This document shows, in pieces, positions 61,143-64,000 of a stretch of DNA of 64,000 nt (the first letter of the stretch is position 1; each line of letters starts with the position of its first letter). Origin of the DNA: Aphis gossypii (Eukaryota > Arthropoda > Insecta > Hemiptera > Aphididae). The position numbers and the translations under genes are program-made. Under the pieces are notes generated by a model. That model did not search any database, was not told the DNA's origin, and saw only the letters and a program-made list of their open reading frames with translations. The stretch spans positions 75,858,604 to 75,922,603 of the forward strand of contig NC_065531.1 in NCBI RefSeq assembly GCF_020184175.1, written 5' to 3'.

Positions 61143-64000
61143 GCTTATTACAAATTTACCAGTTCTTTAATTAAGTTAAAAAAAAACTATTTGTATACTT
61201 TTGTTTATTTTATGTTAATTAAATTTAAAAAAAAAAATCAATTAAGAAGTAGAAATTATTAAAAACAGTGAAGTTGCCAATTTAATACAATAATAATTTT
61301 CGAAATATTTTTTAAAAAGTTACTGAGATAAAAAAATAAATAAATATCATAGGATGCTTAGATCATAAATACGAAAAATTGACTCAAGTACCGTATAATA
61401 TTAATTTAAATCAAGTCCGCGTAGTCCCTAATCACCTTCCTATTATAGTTATCGACATAACATTATTGTTATGTTATTAACTCTCATTTGAAAGTAATGT
61501 TATATATTATTATGTATTTATATAACTGCAAGTTATTTTTAAAACAATTATCAAATCATTTGTTTTCACATATTTTGTATACGATACAACTTACCAAATG
61601 TATTATAGAATTATTAAGAAATACTACGAGTTATAAAATAACATAATATTTATATTATTATTATTTTTTAAATATATCATATTTCTCATGATTTGTGTTA
61701 TAGACTAATCAATATTAAGTAAAACAATAAATCATTGTAAGTTATAGTTATTTAAATCTTAATAAATAGAAATATGAGTATACAGTTTATAAATTATTAA
61801 GGAAAATATCTTTGAAAATACTTTAGGATTATCTTGAACGTTAAATGATCATTGTGAAATAGTAAATAAAGAATATTCTGTTAACCCCTAGAGAGAAAAA
61901 TACAAATTAAAATATTTAATAATAAAATAGGTAAGTACCTAAAATATAATGTTATAAATATTCTTATTAGGAATGATTCAATCATAGTATATATTAAATA
62001 CTGATTGTCCTCTTTATTAATAATATATGACTTCAAAGTTTTTGCGAAAGACCAAATACCATTATTCATAAATAATAAAAGTTCAATGAAGTGTATATTA
62101 TAAGATAAGAACCTATAACCTATTAAATATCGGTATTTAGACACTGAATGTCCAGTGCAAATTTCCAAGACATTAAGGTTATATTTTTGTTATTTCTATC
62201 ATATTTTTTTTCTATAAATTTGAAAAATATATTTTTGGTCGAATTCACAAGACAAGTTTCTTAATAAATTATTTATAGTCAAAACGAATTTATCTACATA
62301 ATATATATTGTAAACTAAAATTAAAAATACAAGTCATAAATATAGAATATTATTATGTTTAAATTTATGTTCTATCAGATATAAGATATTAGACTATAAT
62401 AATATTAGATGCATCTCTTTAAATGAAAATAAATATAAAAACCTTATTAAAAAGGGATTATATTTCAATCAGTTTTCGGTATGTATTGATGTAATAATTA
62501 TCATTATAATTAAAATTAAAAAGTTAATCTGATTTAATTCTTTCATATTTCAGTTATAATACAATTAAATTTTATTAAAAAAAAAAAAAAAAGTTATTTT
62601 ATATGTCTATTTTAGAATTTAGAAAAAAGTTGTATTTGACTGTTATAATATTTTATATTAGAGAGGTTTTTGAACTACTTGGAGTTAAAAGAGTATTATA
62701 TGAGATACTAGTTGAGTGTATGTGTGTGACATAATAATGAAATATACATATAGGTAGTACTATATAGGTATACTTTAATAAATGCTTCGAATGATCGTTA
62801 TTTTTTGTAGAAATTTATTTAAAAATAATATTTACCACTAAATTAATATACTGTAAATATTAAATTCATAGAGAATAATTTAATTATTAAAGCTAACAAT
62901 AAGTCTTATAATTTAAAATCATATTCAATTTAATTACCTATTAGATTATAAAATTAAAGTACTATGGAATTAAATTCTTTGTGTAGATATTTTATGCAGT
63001 TACACTTGATGAGACGTTTTGATATAAGTACATTAAAATTAATATAAACGTTCACAGGGATATAATGTTTGTTGATGTTTATACTTTTAAAGTTAATTTT
63101 TAAAAAGTTACAATGATGTTGTAAATGTAATTTCATAAAGTTTTATGTATTCTATAGTGAAATTTAAAAATCACTAATAAGGACATACAATTATGTAAAT
63201 TTTTATTTATTACTCAATAAACAATTGCTTAGATATAAAATATAAAATAAATACTTAAAAGTTCGTGAGTATCGTGAACTTAAATTCAAACATGGACTAT
63301 CAAATTTTAGTTGATAAAATCATAGCTAAGATTTATTTAAACTCAAAAATAACGTAGCTATTAGTTATTACTTAATCAATTCTTGTGCATGATTTTATTG
63401 AACGATAATATATAATTTTTAGATTTTAAAACGGGGAACTTATACCAAATAATTACCATTTACATTTATATTTTTAGTATAATACGATTGCGTACTGCAC
63501 TTTAAGTATTACTTTTTTTTCAACATAATTTCGTTGTCCGTGCATAAAACTATATTTCCGTTCAGTATTGTCAACTTGTATGTTTTTCACAACAATTTTA
63601 AATAATTATTTATTACAAAATAAATCTATAGAATAATAAACATAAATTGCCAATTCCATAGTGCTTACTACCAAACCATGTAGTAATATTAGTAATAATA
63701 GAGATTCAATTTATACTTCTATTAAAGTTATAAATATAAAATTTACAAATATATTTTGATGATTGATTTACGATTAGTTATCAATTATAATTTATTCTAA
63801 AAACTATGTTCATTTATAATGAAACAATAATTAATTATTGTTATGCCACTTAATCATTGAGTAAAAATAATTTATTTATATTATTAAAACATGATTGAAT
63901 ATTTTAAATACCTATTTAAACATTTTATTTTATTTTGTTATTTTAACATTTTTTAAAAAAGTTAACTTATTTAGTAAATTATTGAATTATCGTATTATTT

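Larger units (their letters stand above)
58242..64000 (-). other. Partial intron upstream of nAChR exon 7
   Basis: 5.8 kb of AT-rich DNA. I looked for the Cys-loop and other ligand-binding-domain exons and saw none, so exons 1-6 lie beyond position 64000. The main content is a long inverted-repeat element (60350-61142). An AT-repeat lies near 58378-58392. Confidence 0.7.

Noticed and set aside
58242..64000. Search for nAChR ligand-binding-domain exons (Cys-loop)
   Set aside because: No frame with the Cys-loop (C..DITWFPFD..C type) or FGSWTYDG-like sequence was found, so those exons are outside the window.

Overview
The window looks like chromosomal DNA of a sap-feeding hemipteran, most likely an aphid. 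It is very AT-rich, the motif TAGGTA/TACCTA (often fused as TAGGTACCTA) recurs throughout, introns run to several kb, and the recognisable proteins are insect genes. The species call is inference; no marker was compared with a database.

Three host genes can be read. (1) At the left edge, the last two exons of Bop1 (plus strand; WD40 ribosome-biogenesis factor) end at 1040. (2) From 17298 to 24288 (plus strand) lies a Yellow/MRJP-family locus: one 5' exon with a signal peptide, followed by two complete, mutually homologous, GC-rich 3' exons (20945-21909 and 23192-24288). Both are in the correct splice phase to join the single 5' exon and both end in their own stop. No second 5' exon is visible, so this is either alternative terminal-exon splicing or a tandem duplicate that lost its start. 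(3) From 58241 down to 35245 (minus strand) lies the 3' half of a nicotinic acetylcholine receptor alpha subunit of the alpha6 type. It has the vicinal Cys pair and TM1 (exon 7), three alternative 87-bp TM2 cassettes (8a, 8b, 8c), TM3 (exon 9), the cytoplasmic loop (exon 10) and TM4 with the stop (exon 11). Exon numbers follow Drosophila alpha6; exons 1-6 lie beyond the right edge.

The rest is intergenic or intronic DNA with many transposon remains. A nearly full-length APE-type (RTE-like) LINE at 51310-54274 is flanked by a perfect 9-bp duplication and sits inside an older hAT-like repeat within the 12.3-kb receptor intron. There are two long inverted-repeat (foldback-like) elements, at 31047-32532 and 60350-61142, each interrupted by another element. 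Several short TIR elements (30735-30832, 36882-37102, 40229-40751, 1566-1717, 34978-35068) and a decayed jockey-like LINE (7921-8345) are also present. GC-rich islands at about 15.9-16.1 kb and 38.3-39.3 kb have no assigned function. No tRNA, rRNA or CRISPR feature was found.
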